From NCBI RefSeq assembly GCF_019443425.1, contig NZ_CP080382.1, positions 2,790,001 to 2,854,000 of the forward strand: a stretch of DNA of 64,000 nt. The letters run 5' to 3'. The DNA comes from Arthrobacter sp. PAMC25284. GTDB taxonomy: Bacteria; Actinomycetota; Actinomycetes; Actinomycetales; Micrococcaceae. Each line of letters starts with the position of its first letter. Position 1 is the stretch's first letter. Below are positions 49,517-58,390 of this stretch, piece by piece. A program made the translations under genes and the position numbers. Under the pieces are notes generated by a model. That model did not search any database. It was not told the origin of the DNA and saw only the letters and a program-made list of their open reading frames with translations.

Positions 49517-50530
49517 TCACTCACGCCCCTCGGACACCCAGCGGGGATCCGCCGAGCGGGACCCGACGACGGTGTCCGCGGCGGCGTCGAGCCTTTCCAA
49601 TTGGGACGCCGTGATCGTCAGCGCGAGGGCGCCGAGGTTTTCGTCAATCCGGTGCGCCTTGCGGGTGCCCGGGATAGGAACGACGGGCAGCCCCAACTGC
49701 CGGCCCTTCGCCAGCAGCCAGCCGAGTGCCACCTGGGCCGCGGTGGCAGGCTGTCCAGAGACGGAAAGCTCAGTCGCGACGGAGCGCACGGCATCGACGA
49801 CGCCGGCGTTGGCCATCGCGGCGTTCTGGCCGAAGCGGGGAATATTGCGGCGGAAATCATTGCTGCCCAACAGCGAGGCATCTACGGTTCCGGTAAGGAA
49901 CCCACGGCCCAGCGGCGAATAGGGGACAAAGCCGACCCCGAGCCCAGCCGCCGCGGGGACCACGTTGCGCTCCACGTCGCGGCTCCAGATGGACCATTCG
50001 CTCTGGACAGCTGCGATCGGGTGGACGCCGCAGGCTGCGTGCAGTTCCTCGGCCGTCACCTCTGACAGGCCCAGGTGCTGCACCTTGCCTTGGCGCACAA
50101 GCTCCGCCATGACCTCCACGGTTTCCACAATCGGAACGCGGAGGTCACGGCGGTGCAGGTAGTACAGGTCAATGGTGTCCGTGCCGAGGCGGCGCAGGCT
50201 GCGGTCCACGGCCTGAACCACGTAGCCGGCATCGCCCCGGATGTCACGGTAGCCTTCCGCGGGCGTGCCCACCAGGCCGAACTTGGTCGCCAACTGCACC
50301 TCACCCCGCCGCTCTTTCAGCAGCCTGGCAATCAGCTCCTCGTTACTGCCCCCGCCGTAGATGTCCGCCGTATCAATGAAGCTGATGCCGGCATCCACCG
50401 CGTGGTGCAGCGTCCGGAGCGCCTCGGCCGGGTCCACGTCACCGTAGACCGGGGTCAGTGCCATGCCGCCGAAGCCGAGGGGACTGACCCTCAGGCCGTC
50501 ACCGAGCCGGACCGATGTTGTTGGGCTCAT
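49517..50530 (-). CDS. Aldo/keto reductase
   Basis: The protein has 337 residues and a full TIM-barrel. FIDTADIYGGGSNEELI is the N-terminal signature with catalytic Asp and Tyr, ATKFGLVG carries the catalytic lysine, and the NADPH loop is near VPIPGTRKAHRIDENLGA. It reduces aldehydes or ketones, or acts on aromatic substrates, using NADPH. Members of this subgroup resemble YajO/pyridoxal-reductase-like proteins. The substrate is unknown. It is followed 21 bases later by the metallo-hydrolase gene. Confidence 0.92.
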   Translation of the reverse strand: MSPTTSVRLGDGLRVSPLGFGGMALTPVYGDVDPAEALRTLHHAVDAGISFIDTADIYGGGSNEELIARLLKERRGEVQLATKFGLVGTPAEGYRDIRGDAGYVVQAVDRSLRRLGTDTIDLYYLHRRDLRVPIVETVEVMAELVRQGKVQHLGLSEVTAEELHAACGVHPIAAVQSEWSIWSRDVERNVVPAAAGLGVGFVPYSPLGRGFLTGTVDASLLGSNDFRRNIPRFGQNAAMANAGVVDAVRSVATELSVSGQPATAAQVALGWLLAKGRQLGLPVVPIPGTRKAHRIDENLGALALTITASQLERLDAAADTVVGSRSADPRWVSEGRE

Positions 50531-50654
50531 AGCGGACTCTCCGTCGTCTGGTGTCTTGCGTTTCCCAGACTGTACCGCCGCCGGGTTTCCCCGGCATCGA
50601 TCGCGGGCAGCCCGCGGGGCCCGGCGGTTCAGTGCGACGTAACGGTGACCGTCC

Positions 50655-51032
50655 TCAAACGTGGGGGGTTTTGGGGGCCGGGAGCACTTTCAGCCCGACT
50701 GCGCAGCCCACAATCCCCGCGATGAAGAGTAGTTTGAGCGGGCTCGCGGATTCGACGCCCGTCGCCATCGCCCATCCGACCGTCAGGGCTGCGCCGATCC
50801 CCACCCAGATGGCATACGCGGTGCCGAGCGGGATTGTTTTCACGGCAAGGCCCAGCCCCACCATGCTGAGGATGGCGGCCATTGCGAACACGAGTGTCGG
50901 GAGCGGGCGGCTGAAGCCCTCGGACAGGCCCAGGGCTGTGGCCCAGACTGCCTCGAGGACGGCGGAACCGAGCAGCAACAACCAGGCGGTTGCTGCTGCC
51001 ATGGCCACGGTCGGCTTTGAGACCATAGTCAT
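50655..51032 (-). CDS. Small multidrug resistance (SMR) protein, second of a pair
   Basis: The protein has 125 residues and four membrane helices. The conserved membrane glutamate is in GSAVLEAVWATAL, near residue 27. The remaining helices include GTAYAIWVGIGAALTVGWAM. The start overlaps the stop of the upstream SMR gene by 4 bases (ATGA), so the two are translated together and probably form a heterodimer, as EbrAB or YkkCD do. These proteins exchange protons for cationic compounds or guanidinium. Confidence 0.9.
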   Translation of the reverse strand: MTMVSKPTVAMAAATAWLLLLGSAVLEAVWATALGLSEGFSRPLPTLVFAMAAILSMVGLGLAVKTIPLGTAYAIWVGIGAALTVGWAMATGVESASPLKLLFIAGIVGCAVGLKVLPAPKTPHV

Positions 51033-51352
51033 GCGACCACCTTCAGCCCTGCCACGCAGGCGGCGATTCCGCCGAGGAGGAGAATCCGCGCCAGGGTCGC
51101 GCGTTCAACCCGGGTGACCATGGCGTAGGCGGAGGTCAGGACGACGCCGACGCCGACCCAGACGGCATACGCGGTACCCGTGGGAATGGACTGCATGGCT
51201 GTCGCGAGGCCTCCCATGCTGGCGAGCACGGAGGCGAGGAAAACACCGGCCGCGATAAGGCGGCGTCGGCCCGTGGTCTGCGCTGTGCGGTGCAGGGCTG
51301 CTGCCCACACAGCTTCCAGCGCGCCGGAAAGGATGAGGATGACCCATGGCAT
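51029..51352 (-). CDS. Small multidrug resistance (SMR) protein, first of a pair
   Basis: The protein has 107 residues from the ATG at 51352, where the first helix MPWVILILSGALEAVWAAAL begins and carries the key glutamate. An open frame upstream is an artefact of frame overlap. The helix 2-4 features (GTAYAVWVGVGVVLTSAYAM) match Gdx/SugE- and YkkC-type SMR proteins. It is the promoter-proximal gene of the pair and lies downstream of a tandem 10-base repeat. No guanidine riboswitch was recognised in the leader. Confidence 0.9.
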   Translation of the reverse strand: MPWVILILSGALEAVWAAALHRTAQTTGRRRLIAAGVFLASVLASMGGLATAMQSIPTGTAYAVWVGVGVVLTSAYAMVTRVERATLARILLLGGIAACVAGLKVVA

Positions 51353-51432
51353 GACTGCTCCTTGGCCAGTCTTGTCGCGTGCCGGGTACTGAACCGTCGT
51401 CCGGAGGCCTCCAAATGGGGCCTTGTCGCCTA

Positions 51433-51452
51433 CTGTATCAACCTGTATCAAC
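51433..51452. promoter_or_regulatory. Tandem 10-bp repeat upstream of the SMR pair
   Basis: CTGTATCAAC occurs twice in direct succession (51433-51442 and 51443-51452), 80 bases before the first SMR gene. On the minus strand the units read GTTGATACAG. The tract could be an operator or the -35 region of the SMR promoter (TTGATA). The regulator is unknown. Confidence 0.45.
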
Positions 51453-51479
51453 CGGCGGCGCGCCTGGCCAGTCACCGGA

Positions 51480-52091
51480 TCAGGCCAACGGGCCGGCAAT
51501 ACGGTCGATGGATACCACGGCCAGAAAGCCACGGCCCAGAACATCCGGCGTCGCGCTGTCCGAGCCGACAACGGCGTCATAGCGGCCCAGCTCAGTGCGG
51601 GTTTCCTGGGCGGGAGAGCCGGCTCCGGGCGCTGCTTCTTCCGTGCCGGCTGTTGCCTGACCCTGCAGCAGGATGCCGAGTTGTCCCTCGAACACCGGAT
51701 GGGCGCGCTTCTTCGACAGCTCGATGATGGACGTGTACCCCTTGAAGGCGCCGGTCCGGGTGATGACGTTGAGGTCGCGGATGTCACCGGTGGGCAGCTT
51801 CCCGGTCGAATCCGCGTCGCCGGAGAACCTGAAGGGCCGGTATTTCTCCAGCGGGTGCTCGGCGCCGTCGACGCTGAGCAGGAGCAGTTCCCCCTCGATA
51901 ACGGTCAGCACCCGGTCCATGCCCGGAAACACGGAGAAGCCACCGGCCTTGGAGACATCGGCAATGCTGATCCGCCAGTCCCAGCCGCCGTCCGGCCCGC
52001 CGTCTGCGGGATGGCGGCGCAGCTCCCGGGTCACCCCGCCGCCATTGCGCCACGGCTGGGCTTTCAACTCGGCATACCGGATAATTTCCAT
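51480..52091 (-). CDS. HutD-family cupin protein
   Basis: The protein has 203 residues. It opens EIIRYAELKAQPWRNGGGVTREL, then DWRISIADVSKAGGFSVFPGMDR, the HutD/Ves-family pattern. HutD is linked to histidine utilisation or acts as a governor of it, but no hut genes are nearby. The cupin fold is typical of small-molecule binding. Downstream on the same strand is the SMR pair, but the two genes are separated by a promoter-like region, so they may not share a transcript. Confidence 0.85.
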   Translation of the reverse strand: MEIIRYAELKAQPWRNGGGVTRELRRHPADGGPDGGWDWRISIADVSKAGGFSVFPGMDRVLTVIEGELLLLSVDGAEHPLEKYRPFRFSGDADSTGKLPTGDIRDLNVITRTGAFKGYTSIIELSKKRAHPVFEGQLGILLQGQATAGTEEAAPGAGSPAQETRTELGRYDAVVGSDSATPDVLGRGFLAVVSIDRIAGPLA

Positions 52092-52257
52092 GGCCCCAGC
52101 CTAGCCGCCTGAAGCGGGCCGGGCGTCGGCTCCATCCGGCCCGTCCACCGGCCCACAGCCGGCGTGCGGCACATGACGCCACCGAGTTCCCCGGCACGTC
52201 TGGGTTGCGTTGGTTTTGCTAACGTCAGAGGACTAAACGCTGCAAGAAGGAGCCGGA

Positions 52258-52860
52258 ATGTTCGTTAAAGTGTGCGGCCTCAGTACACCCGAGTCGGTCC
52301 GGGCGGCGGTTGAATCCGGTGCCGACGCCATCGGTTTCGTCCTGACCCGCAGCCCCCGTGAAGTATCGCCCGACCAGGTCCGGGATCTTCTTACGGGCAT
52401 CCCGGCCGGCGTCGCGGCGGTGGGAGTCTTCCGGGACGAGGCTGCGGCGGCTGCCGTCGACATCGCACGGGCGGCGGGCCTCGGCTGGGTCCAGCTCCAT
52501 GGGGACCGGACGCCGGGGGACATCCGGGCTGTGCAGGACGCCGGCATGAAAGTCATCCGCGCCATCACCATGTCCGCCGGATCCGAGGAATTCGGGAACC
52601 TGGGAGAGGACCTGTTGCTGATCGACGCCGCCGTTCCCGGCTCCGGGGAGGCCTGGGACTACGCGTCGGTGCAGGCCAAGGGCCTTGAGAGCAGGCACTG
52701 GCTTCTGGCCGGGGGACTGGACCCGGACAACGTCGCCCGGGCCGCCGGGGAGGCCGGCGCGTGGGGAGTGGATGTCTCGTCCGGCGTCGAATCATCCCGC
52801 GGGGTCAAGGACCTCGCACGGATCCGCTCCTTTGTGAGCGCGGCCAGGTTGTCCGGCTAG
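52258..52860 (+). CDS. trpF: Phosphoribosylanthranilate isomerase
   Basis: The protein has 200 residues. The opening FVKVCGLSTPESVRAAVE holds the catalytic cysteine, GADAIGFVLT follows, and the catalytic aspartate lies in VDVSSGVESSRGVKD. GLDPDNVARA is the phosphate-binding part. TrpF carries out the Amadori rearrangement in tryptophan synthesis. AAGGAG lies 7 bases before the ATG. Other trp genes are not in the window, so it is isolated here, as in several actinobacteria. A strong terminator follows. Confidence 0.92.
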   Translation: MFVKVCGLSTPESVRAAVESGADAIGFVLTRSPREVSPDQVRDLLTGIPAGVAAVGVFRDEAAAAAVDIARAAGLGWVQLHGDRTPGDIRAVQDAGMKVIRAITMSAGSEEFGNLGEDLLLIDAAVPGSGEAWDYASVQAKGLESRHWLLAGGLDPDNVARAAGEAGAWGVDVSSGVESSRGVKDLARIRSFVSAARLSG

Positions 52861-52904
52861 CGGTCGCGCCGGGCAGCCGCGGCCGCCAAACCGGAGCATT
52901 GATG

Positions 52905-52942
52905 AAGGAGGCGGCGACAGGTTTTCCTGTCGCCGCCTCCTT
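52905..52942 (+). terminator. Terminator hairpin after trpF
   Basis: AAGGAGGCGGCGACAGG (52905-52921) and its exact reverse complement (52926-52942) enclose a TTTT loop, giving a 17-base perfect stem. It starts 45 bases after the trpF stop. There is no long U-tract after it, but the stem is strong enough to act as a terminator for trpF and for the convergent gene beyond. Confidence 0.85.
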
Positions 52943-53039
52943 GTAAGCCCGGGCCGCCCTCGGTCGGCTCAGGCTTTGTCACCGTAGCCGTAGCACCGTC
53001 GGGACGCTCCTCCCGCCCCGTGCCCGCTACGTCCTGCGG

Positions 53040-53783
53040 TTAGCTCGTTAGACGTTTGATAACGACGTCGTCGATGTACTGGTCACCTTTCTGGCGGTTG
53101 TGTTCGGCTCCGAGCTGGACCTTGGTGATATTCGTTCCGGCCATCTTGACGGAGTAGCTGGAATATTTTTGGGCGCCGTCGAACCAGACCTGGATGACCG
53201 ATGAATTACCGCGGGTCGAAACACGCATGGAGACGTGATGCCAGGCGTTGAGTGAAATATTTCCCGAGACAAGCTTGGTATAGACGAAACCTCCGGTCGG
53301 CGCGGTGACCCGCAACCAGAGTTGTCCGTTGCTGTTGTACCGGTATACGTCCGCGATCCGGGTGGAGCCGGAGAAAAAACGGAAGTAGGGGACGTCGTTA
53401 CCGGCGACACCGGCCACTGCGATGTTAAACCAGCCGTCGGCGTAGGCGGTCTTGGTAGTCGAAGGGAGGGCCGGCGACGACAGGTTCGCGAGCGATCCGG
53501 TATCGTCCGTGACATGGAGTTTTGCCGAACAGGATGTGCTCTTGGACGAGGCGCTGGAAATCGTCGCGGTCCCGGTCCCCGACACCTTGGGCGTGAAGGG
53601 ACTCAGGCTGTTTGATTCAAAGTTGGTGGCTACGGCCACCGTGCCGGGGAAGGAATTCTTGGGGGCTGCCGTTCCCGTTTTACAGGTAGCTGCCGAACCC
53701 GCCTGAGCGGAACCAAAAACCAGGGTGCCGGCCACGAGCAGGCCGAGCGTCCCCGCAGTGCTGAGTGCTTTGAGTTTGCGCAT
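53040..53783 (-). CDS. Secreted concanavalin-A-like (LamG-type) protein
   Basis: The protein has 247 residues. The ATG at 53783 has GGAGA upstream and begins a clear Sec signal peptide (LSTAGTLGLLVAGTLVFGSAQA). The mature part is beta-rich with Thr/Ser/Asn, and motifs such as LNAWHHVSMRVSTRG, IQVWFDGAQKYSS and DDVVIKRL match the jelly-roll lectin/glucanase superfamily. No catalytic Glu pair was recognised, so binding rather than hydrolysis is likely. It lies downstream of the surface-glycan operon on the same strand and may bind its product or act in the cell wall. Confidence 0.75.
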   Translation of the reverse strand: MRKLKALSTAGTLGLLVAGTLVFGSAQAGSAATCKTGTAAPKNSFPGTVAVATNFESNSLSPFTPKVSGTGTATISSASSKSTSCSAKLHVTDDTGSLANLSSPALPSTTKTAYADGWFNIAVAGVAGNDVPYFRFFSGSTRIADVYRYNSNGQLWLRVTAPTGGFVYTKLVSGNISLNAWHHVSMRVSTRGNSSVIQVWFDGAQKYSSYSVKMAGTNITKVQLGAEHNRQKGDQYIDDVVIKRLTS

Positions 53784-54014
53784 TGATGTGTTCTCCGTGA
53801 TTGTTGCGACATCCTGATGTGATCCTGCCCGGCGATGACCATTCTGGCGGTTCCGCCTGCGCCAGGTGGACGACCGGTGGGATGCCGGTTCGCGTAAACC
53901 CGTCGCGGTCGAGATCACGATTGCCTGGCGGTGTGGCTTTGCCTGGCTGAAACGGACACAACACTTCGCGGTCTGCGAGTGCCGTGGCGGTGGCGGTCCC
54001 CACCGGAAGGACGA

Positions 54015-54404
54015 CTATTTTGCGCGTACCAATGCGCGTTTGGGCCACTGGCCGGATCTTTTGAGCTCGAACGCGAGCAGGCCGAGCGTGGCGATGGACA
54101 GCAGGGTCACCGCGACCGGCGGGGCCCAGAGCCCCGTATAGATCATCGCCGTCGCGACGAGCGTTGACATTGCAAGGCTGAACGCGATGGCGATGGCGAT
54201 GCTGAGCGGCAGTGCCCCGGTGGCCTGCATGGAACGCGGCGGGTCCAGGCGGAGCAGGAGGACGAGTGCCGTTCCCGGGCCGGCCAGCATCAGGAGCCCG
54301 ATCACTGCCAGGCGGAGGCCGCCGGGGCCGACGAATGACAGTGGTACGGCGGCGACGGCGACAGCGGCCGTCGCATAGGTCACGTAGCTGCGTTCATTTG
54401 CCAT
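54015..54404 (-). CDS. Small four-helix membrane protein, end of glycan operon
   Basis: The protein has 129 residues, with about four hydrophobic segments (about 5-25, 28-48, 65-85 and 92-110) separated by short loops, and a basic C-terminus (KRSGQWPKRALVRAK). No family is recognised. The start overlaps the end of the large membrane-protein gene by 11 bases, so it belongs to the operon running from 61413 to here. A small accessory membrane subunit of the glycan assembly system is a reasonable guess only. Confidence 0.75.
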   Translation of the reverse strand: MANERSYVTYATAAVAVAAVPLSFVGPGGLRLAVIGLLMLAGPGTALVLLLRLDPPRSMQATGALPLSIAIAIAFSLAMSTLVATAMIYTGLWAPPVAVTLLSIATLGLLAFELKRSGQWPKRALVRAK

Positions 54405-56289
54405 TACCTGCTCCTTCGATTCTGAATATCACGCCGCCGGCGTTCTCATAGATTTTTGTCCAACCACGGCTGCTTCCGCACTCCGCCATAAAACGATTCA
54501 GGTCCCCGACCGCCACGGATCCTCGAAGCTCGGCGGCCTCGAGCTGGCTTTCGGTGACGATCAAATAAGCGCCCGACTTTGCGGCAATTTGATTCGCGGC
54601 ATCACACGTGAGCGACGCGGGGGTGTCGCTGGGCTCCGCCAGCACGAGCGACCGGTAGTCATAGTCGGCGTAGTTCTGGAATTTCCACGGAGTGTTTCGC
54701 ACCGCCTCGATAAGAACCGAACCCGTAGGCGCCGTCGCGTACAGCTCGTTGACCACCTCTATCTCGTCGGCGTTGAAGCTTTCCATGCCGTCGTTGCCGT
54801 ACCGCGAGACGATGGTGGCCGTCGCGAGGACGGAGCCCATCAGCAGCAAGCCCAGGGCCCGCCGGATCTCCAGTCCCATGGACCTGTCCGAGACCAGCGG
54901 CAGCACGGCAAGGCAGGCCGCAAACGGCAGGCTGAAGAGGTACAGGCGGAGTAGCAGTTCACCGCCGTAGGGCTGGGCCGGGATCAGGAGCAGCGGGGCA
55001 AGCGCTCCGGCGGCAGCGGCGAGCCAGGGAGCCTTCCGGCGATGACCCGCGAATGCTCCCAGTGCGGCGAGACCCCAGACCAGGGCCACCTCGGCCATCC
55101 GCGTGTAGACGACGAAGAGGTGGGCATCGCTGCCGGCGACCCGGGAATTCAAAACCCCGAAAGTGTGTGCGCCGATGTCACCGAACGAACCGAAGAGCTG
55201 CCCAATATGCCCTTGGAGGTATGTTGACGCCGGGAACAACAGCCACGCCACCGGCAGCAGCAACGCGAGCAACGGAAGGGTGCGTGAGCGCAGCCGGCCC
55301 GTCAGCAGCATGGCGGCCATGATCGGGATGAGGGCGAACGGCGTTAACTGGTGGGATGCGGTCATGGCGAGGAGGATTACCGCACAGATCACCGTCAGGA
55401 TATTGGTGTCCCGCGGTGAGAGCTCGATAAGCCCTCGTCGGGGAACGGCTACGTCCAAATTGCCAACAATGTTGGCTACCTTGACGGTGAAGCGGTTGCT
55501 CCCCGTTGGCCATGCCCAGCCGCTGAACGCACTGAGCAGACAGGCGAGCAGAGCGACCATGAGCAGAAACCCATATGCCTGCGGTGACAGGTAGTCCTGC
55601 CCGATCCAGCTGCTGAGATAAAAGAACCACACGGCCGCCCAGGCTTGCCGGGAATTGGCCGTCAGCCGCTGGGCCAGTGCCAGGAGCGGCGCGAGCAGGA
55701 GCAGATTGAATCCGAGGGGCGCCCAGGTGGCAATTCCGGAGAGATTGTCGACCCCGGAAGCGCCGGAGAGCATCCCCAAGCTGCTGAAAAAGCCGGGCCA
55801 ATTGAAGTATGCGTCTACCCCCGGATCGAGTTGGCCCGACCTGGCCATGGCATCGGCAATACCCAGATGCCGGAAGCTTGCCTCCAGGCGGGGCAGCCCG
55901 TGGATGATCGGGTCGGCGCCATGGACGATGACCACAGTCACGAGGACCTGCCACGTCAGCAGTGCCGGGATAAAACGGCGGAGAGTAAGGGTACCTACAA
56001 ACCCGACAAGACTGAGTGCAAGTGCTACGAAGTACACCGGGGGCAGAATTCGGATCAGCCCGGCACCGTCCACCTGCAGCGGATTAACCAGCGTCATGCC
56101 CCAGACGCCCAGGCACAGCGCCGCAGCACCCATGCCCGCGAGTGCATTAATGTGCCAGGCGGGAGTGAGACCCAGGTTGCGGTCCGTCGGGGGCTTGGCC
56201 CCGCTGTGCCGTGCGTGTCCCGGCGCCGCATGGACGCCGTGCACAGGAATGGTTGGTGTTGTATCGCGAGTCATTGTTTCTCGATTCAC
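54394..56289 (-). CDS. Large polytopic membrane protein, possible glycan polymerase or GT-C
   Basis: The protein has 631 residues. After about 45 polar residues there are at least ten membrane helices, with a long loop holding HGLPRLEASFRHLGIAD and VDAYFNWPGFFSS after the third or fourth, where polymerases and GT-C enzymes usually carry catalytic loops. The C-terminal 130 residues are extracytoplasmic-like. No catalytic motif is proved. Its start overlaps the GT2-flippase stop by 4 bases (ATGA), and the operon context with two transferases and a flippase suggests a Wzy-type or arabinofuranosyl/mannosyl-transferase-like role. Confidence 0.7.
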   Translation of the reverse strand: MNRETMTRDTTPTIPVHGVHAAPGHARHSGAKPPTDRNLGLTPAWHINALAGMGAAALCLGVWGMTLVNPLQVDGAGLIRILPPVYFVALALSLVGFVGTLTLRRFIPALLTWQVLVTVVIVHGADPIIHGLPRLEASFRHLGIADAMARSGQLDPGVDAYFNWPGFFSSLGMLSGASGVDNLSGIATWAPLGFNLLLLAPLLALAQRLTANSRQAWAAVWFFYLSSWIGQDYLSPQAYGFLLMVALLACLLSAFSGWAWPTGSNRFTVKVANIVGNLDVAVPRRGLIELSPRDTNILTVICAVILLAMTASHQLTPFALIPIMAAMLLTGRLRSRTLPLLALLLPVAWLLFPASTYLQGHIGQLFGSFGDIGAHTFGVLNSRVAGSDAHLFVVYTRMAEVALVWGLAALGAFAGHRRKAPWLAAAAGALAPLLLIPAQPYGGELLLRLYLFSLPFAACLAVLPLVSDRSMGLEIRRALGLLLMGSVLATATIVSRYGNDGMESFNADEIEVVNELYATAPTGSVLIEAVRNTPWKFQNYADYDYRSLVLAEPSDTPASLTCDAANQIAAKSGAYLIVTESQLEAAELRGSVAVGDLNRFMAECGSSRGWTKIYENAGGVIFRIEGAGNGK

Positions 56290-58379
56290 GTCGGCCGTGG
56301 CCGGGCTGCCGCAGGTGAGTCACCGGTGGCGGCGGCTGGGCTGGTCCGGGTCAGTACAAAGAGGCGCCAGGTGGCTATTGCGGCGGCGACAGCTTGGGCA
56401 GCCGCCCAAAGTACGGACACCCCGGTGAGTCCGAACTGCTGTGCTACGGTCGCCGCCGGGGCGATGACGATAACGGCAGCCAGCATGGCGACGACCGTGG
56501 ATTCGATGAGACGGCCCCGGGCGCGACACAGCCCGAAATAGACTTGGGTGAAACAACTAAGGAGCAGCGCGGGGACCAGCACCGGCAGGAGCACCGCCGC
56601 GGAGGCGTATTCGGTCCCGAGAAAACGCAGCAGGAGCGGACCTGCCAGCAGAAGAATCCCCCCGGCGATCAGGGTCAGCAGGAGACTGACGCGCAGGGCC
56701 GAGGCAACCAGGCCCGGCCTGAGCCGTGTTCCGGCCATCGCCGTTTGAAGCGTGAATCCGGCCGACTGCGGCACAAAGAAGACGGCCGAGGCCATCATCC
56801 AGACGATGTACCAGGCTGCTGTCGACGTTGCGCCCAACGTGGCGGCCACAATCAGCGGAAGAAGGTAGCCCGGCGCCCGGTCGGCCAGCATAAGAACGTG
56901 GTTCGGAAGGCCCGGCCGCAGCAGCTTCAGGGGTTTTCCCCTTCGCAGACCCTGCCGCCAATCCGGGGCCACGCCAGCCCGCCGGAGCTGACGCATCCCC
57001 GTCAGCACGCTGGCCAAGGCACCGACGGCGACTGCGCCGACGATCACCGACAAGTCGTGGAATCCCGCGGCCAGCGCGGCGGCCAGGAACGCCAGTTGCA
57101 CCAGACTCTGGGCGATGCTCCGCACCAGGGTGCGGTCGGCGCGCTCCTGGGCGACGCCGACATGGTCCAGCTGATAGGCGCTGGCGGCCAGCAGCGCCGT
57201 CGCGAAGAACAGCAGGGTCACGAGCGGGTCGTCCCAGGCCTGCCCGACGCCCGACCCGGTCGAGAACGTGACGACGGCAAGTATTCCTGCCGCAAAGAGG
57301 GTGAAGGCTGCCACCATGAACAGGCTGGTAGCGATCAGCCGCCTGCCGCTGTCTTCTTCTGCGGGAAGCAGCGTCAGCGTGGCGGTCCCAATTCCCATCA
57401 TTCCCAGCTGAACGGTCAGCAGGGCAGCCGACACCACCGCCGACCCAAGTCCGATCTGCTCCGGAGGCATGACCAGCGCCGCGAGCGCCCAGAACAGGAA
57501 ACCGGTCACCATGGGGGCCACCCGCGCGGCGGTCAGCCAGGCCGCGTTGCCGCCGAGGGAGAGCGGGCGGTTTCCGGGCCGTACGATCTCGCCGAGCATG
57601 GAACGGTAGTTGTAGACGAGGAACCCGGCCCAGTAGGGCAGGAAACGCGGGGCCCGGACGAGGGACATGCCTGCGCCGCGGACTGAGGCGAGCAAGGGGA
57701 GCGCGACCAGCCAGCCCGCGCGGGCCGGGTGCTTGCGGATGGTCCGGGCCATGCCGGCACCGTCCTGGACCCATTGGTCTTTGGCGTCATCGAAGGTGTC
57801 GCCGAATCGGTGCCGCACCAGCGTGGAGTCCGAGACGCCTATCCGGTATCCGGCTTCCTCCAGCCGGATCCTGAGCTCGATATCTTCGCCGGACCGGAAG
57901 TTGTCATCAAAGCCCACCGAGAGCAGGACATCGCGGCGCATGAGCGTCGCACAGACCCCGAACCAGGTGCGGACTCGGCTGTGGTTGTGATGCCAGGCGA
58001 GGGCCTCACCCCAGTATCCCGGTCCATCTGATTCGCTGGCCAGGCCAAACTGCAGTCCGTCGTAGCCGCCCGTCTCGAATTCCTCCAGGAGTCGTTCCAG
58101 GCTTCCGGGCGGGAGCACGACGTCGGCGTCGATCAGGGCGATCACGTCGCTTTGCGCGGTCCGGGCTCCCAGCATCCGGGCGGCCGGGAGCCCGTTGCCC
58201 TCGTCGGAGATGACGACGGCACCCAACGACCTGGCGATCTTGACGGTGTCGTCGGTTGAGCAGCCATCGATCACAATCATCTCGTGCGGGTGCTGGCTGC
58301 CGATTGATTCCAGACATTCGCCCAACCAGGCAGCGGCATTGCGCGCTGGAACGACAACCGACACCTTCAAGTCACGCAC
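56286..58379 (-). CDS. Fusion of GT2 glycosyltransferase and polysaccharide flippase
   Basis: The protein has 697 residues with two parts. Residues 1 to about 280 are a GT-A, family 2 transferase (SVVVPARNAAAWLGECLESI, then ALIDADVVLPPGSLE with the DxD-type site, and GEDIELRIRLEEAGYRIG). Residues about 290-690 hold about 12 hydrophobic segments of the MATE/Wzx type, including LMLADRAPGYLLPLIVAATLG. A flippase moves a lipid-linked oligosaccharide across the membrane, so the fusion would couple assembly with export. It lies 11 bases after the kinase-like gene and overlaps the next by 4 bases. Such fusions are uncommon. Confidence 0.85.
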   Translation of the reverse strand: MRDLKVSVVVPARNAAAWLGECLESIGSQHPHEMIVIDGCSTDDTVKIARSLGAVVISDEGNGLPAARMLGARTAQSDVIALIDADVVLPPGSLERLLEEFETGGYDGLQFGLASESDGPGYWGEALAWHHNHSRVRTWFGVCATLMRRDVLLSVGFDDNFRSGEDIELRIRLEEAGYRIGVSDSTLVRHRFGDTFDDAKDQWVQDGAGMARTIRKHPARAGWLVALPLLASVRGAGMSLVRAPRFLPYWAGFLVYNYRSMLGEIVRPGNRPLSLGGNAAWLTAARVAPMVTGFLFWALAALVMPPEQIGLGSAVVSAALLTVQLGMMGIGTATLTLLPAEEDSGRRLIATSLFMVAAFTLFAAGILAVVTFSTGSGVGQAWDDPLVTLLFFATALLAASAYQLDHVGVAQERADRTLVRSIAQSLVQLAFLAAALAAGFHDLSVIVGAVAVGALASVLTGMRQLRRAGVAPDWRQGLRRGKPLKLLRPGLPNHVLMLADRAPGYLLPLIVAATLGATSTAAWYIVWMMASAVFFVPQSAGFTLQTAMAGTRLRPGLVASALRVSLLLTLIAGGILLLAGPLLLRFLGTEYASAAVLLPVLVPALLLSCFTQVYFGLCRARGRLIESTVVAMLAAVIVIAPAATVAQQFGLTGVSVLWAAAQAVAAAIATWRLFVLTRTSPAAATGDSPAAARPRPT

Positions 58380-58390
58380 GCTGCTTCACC

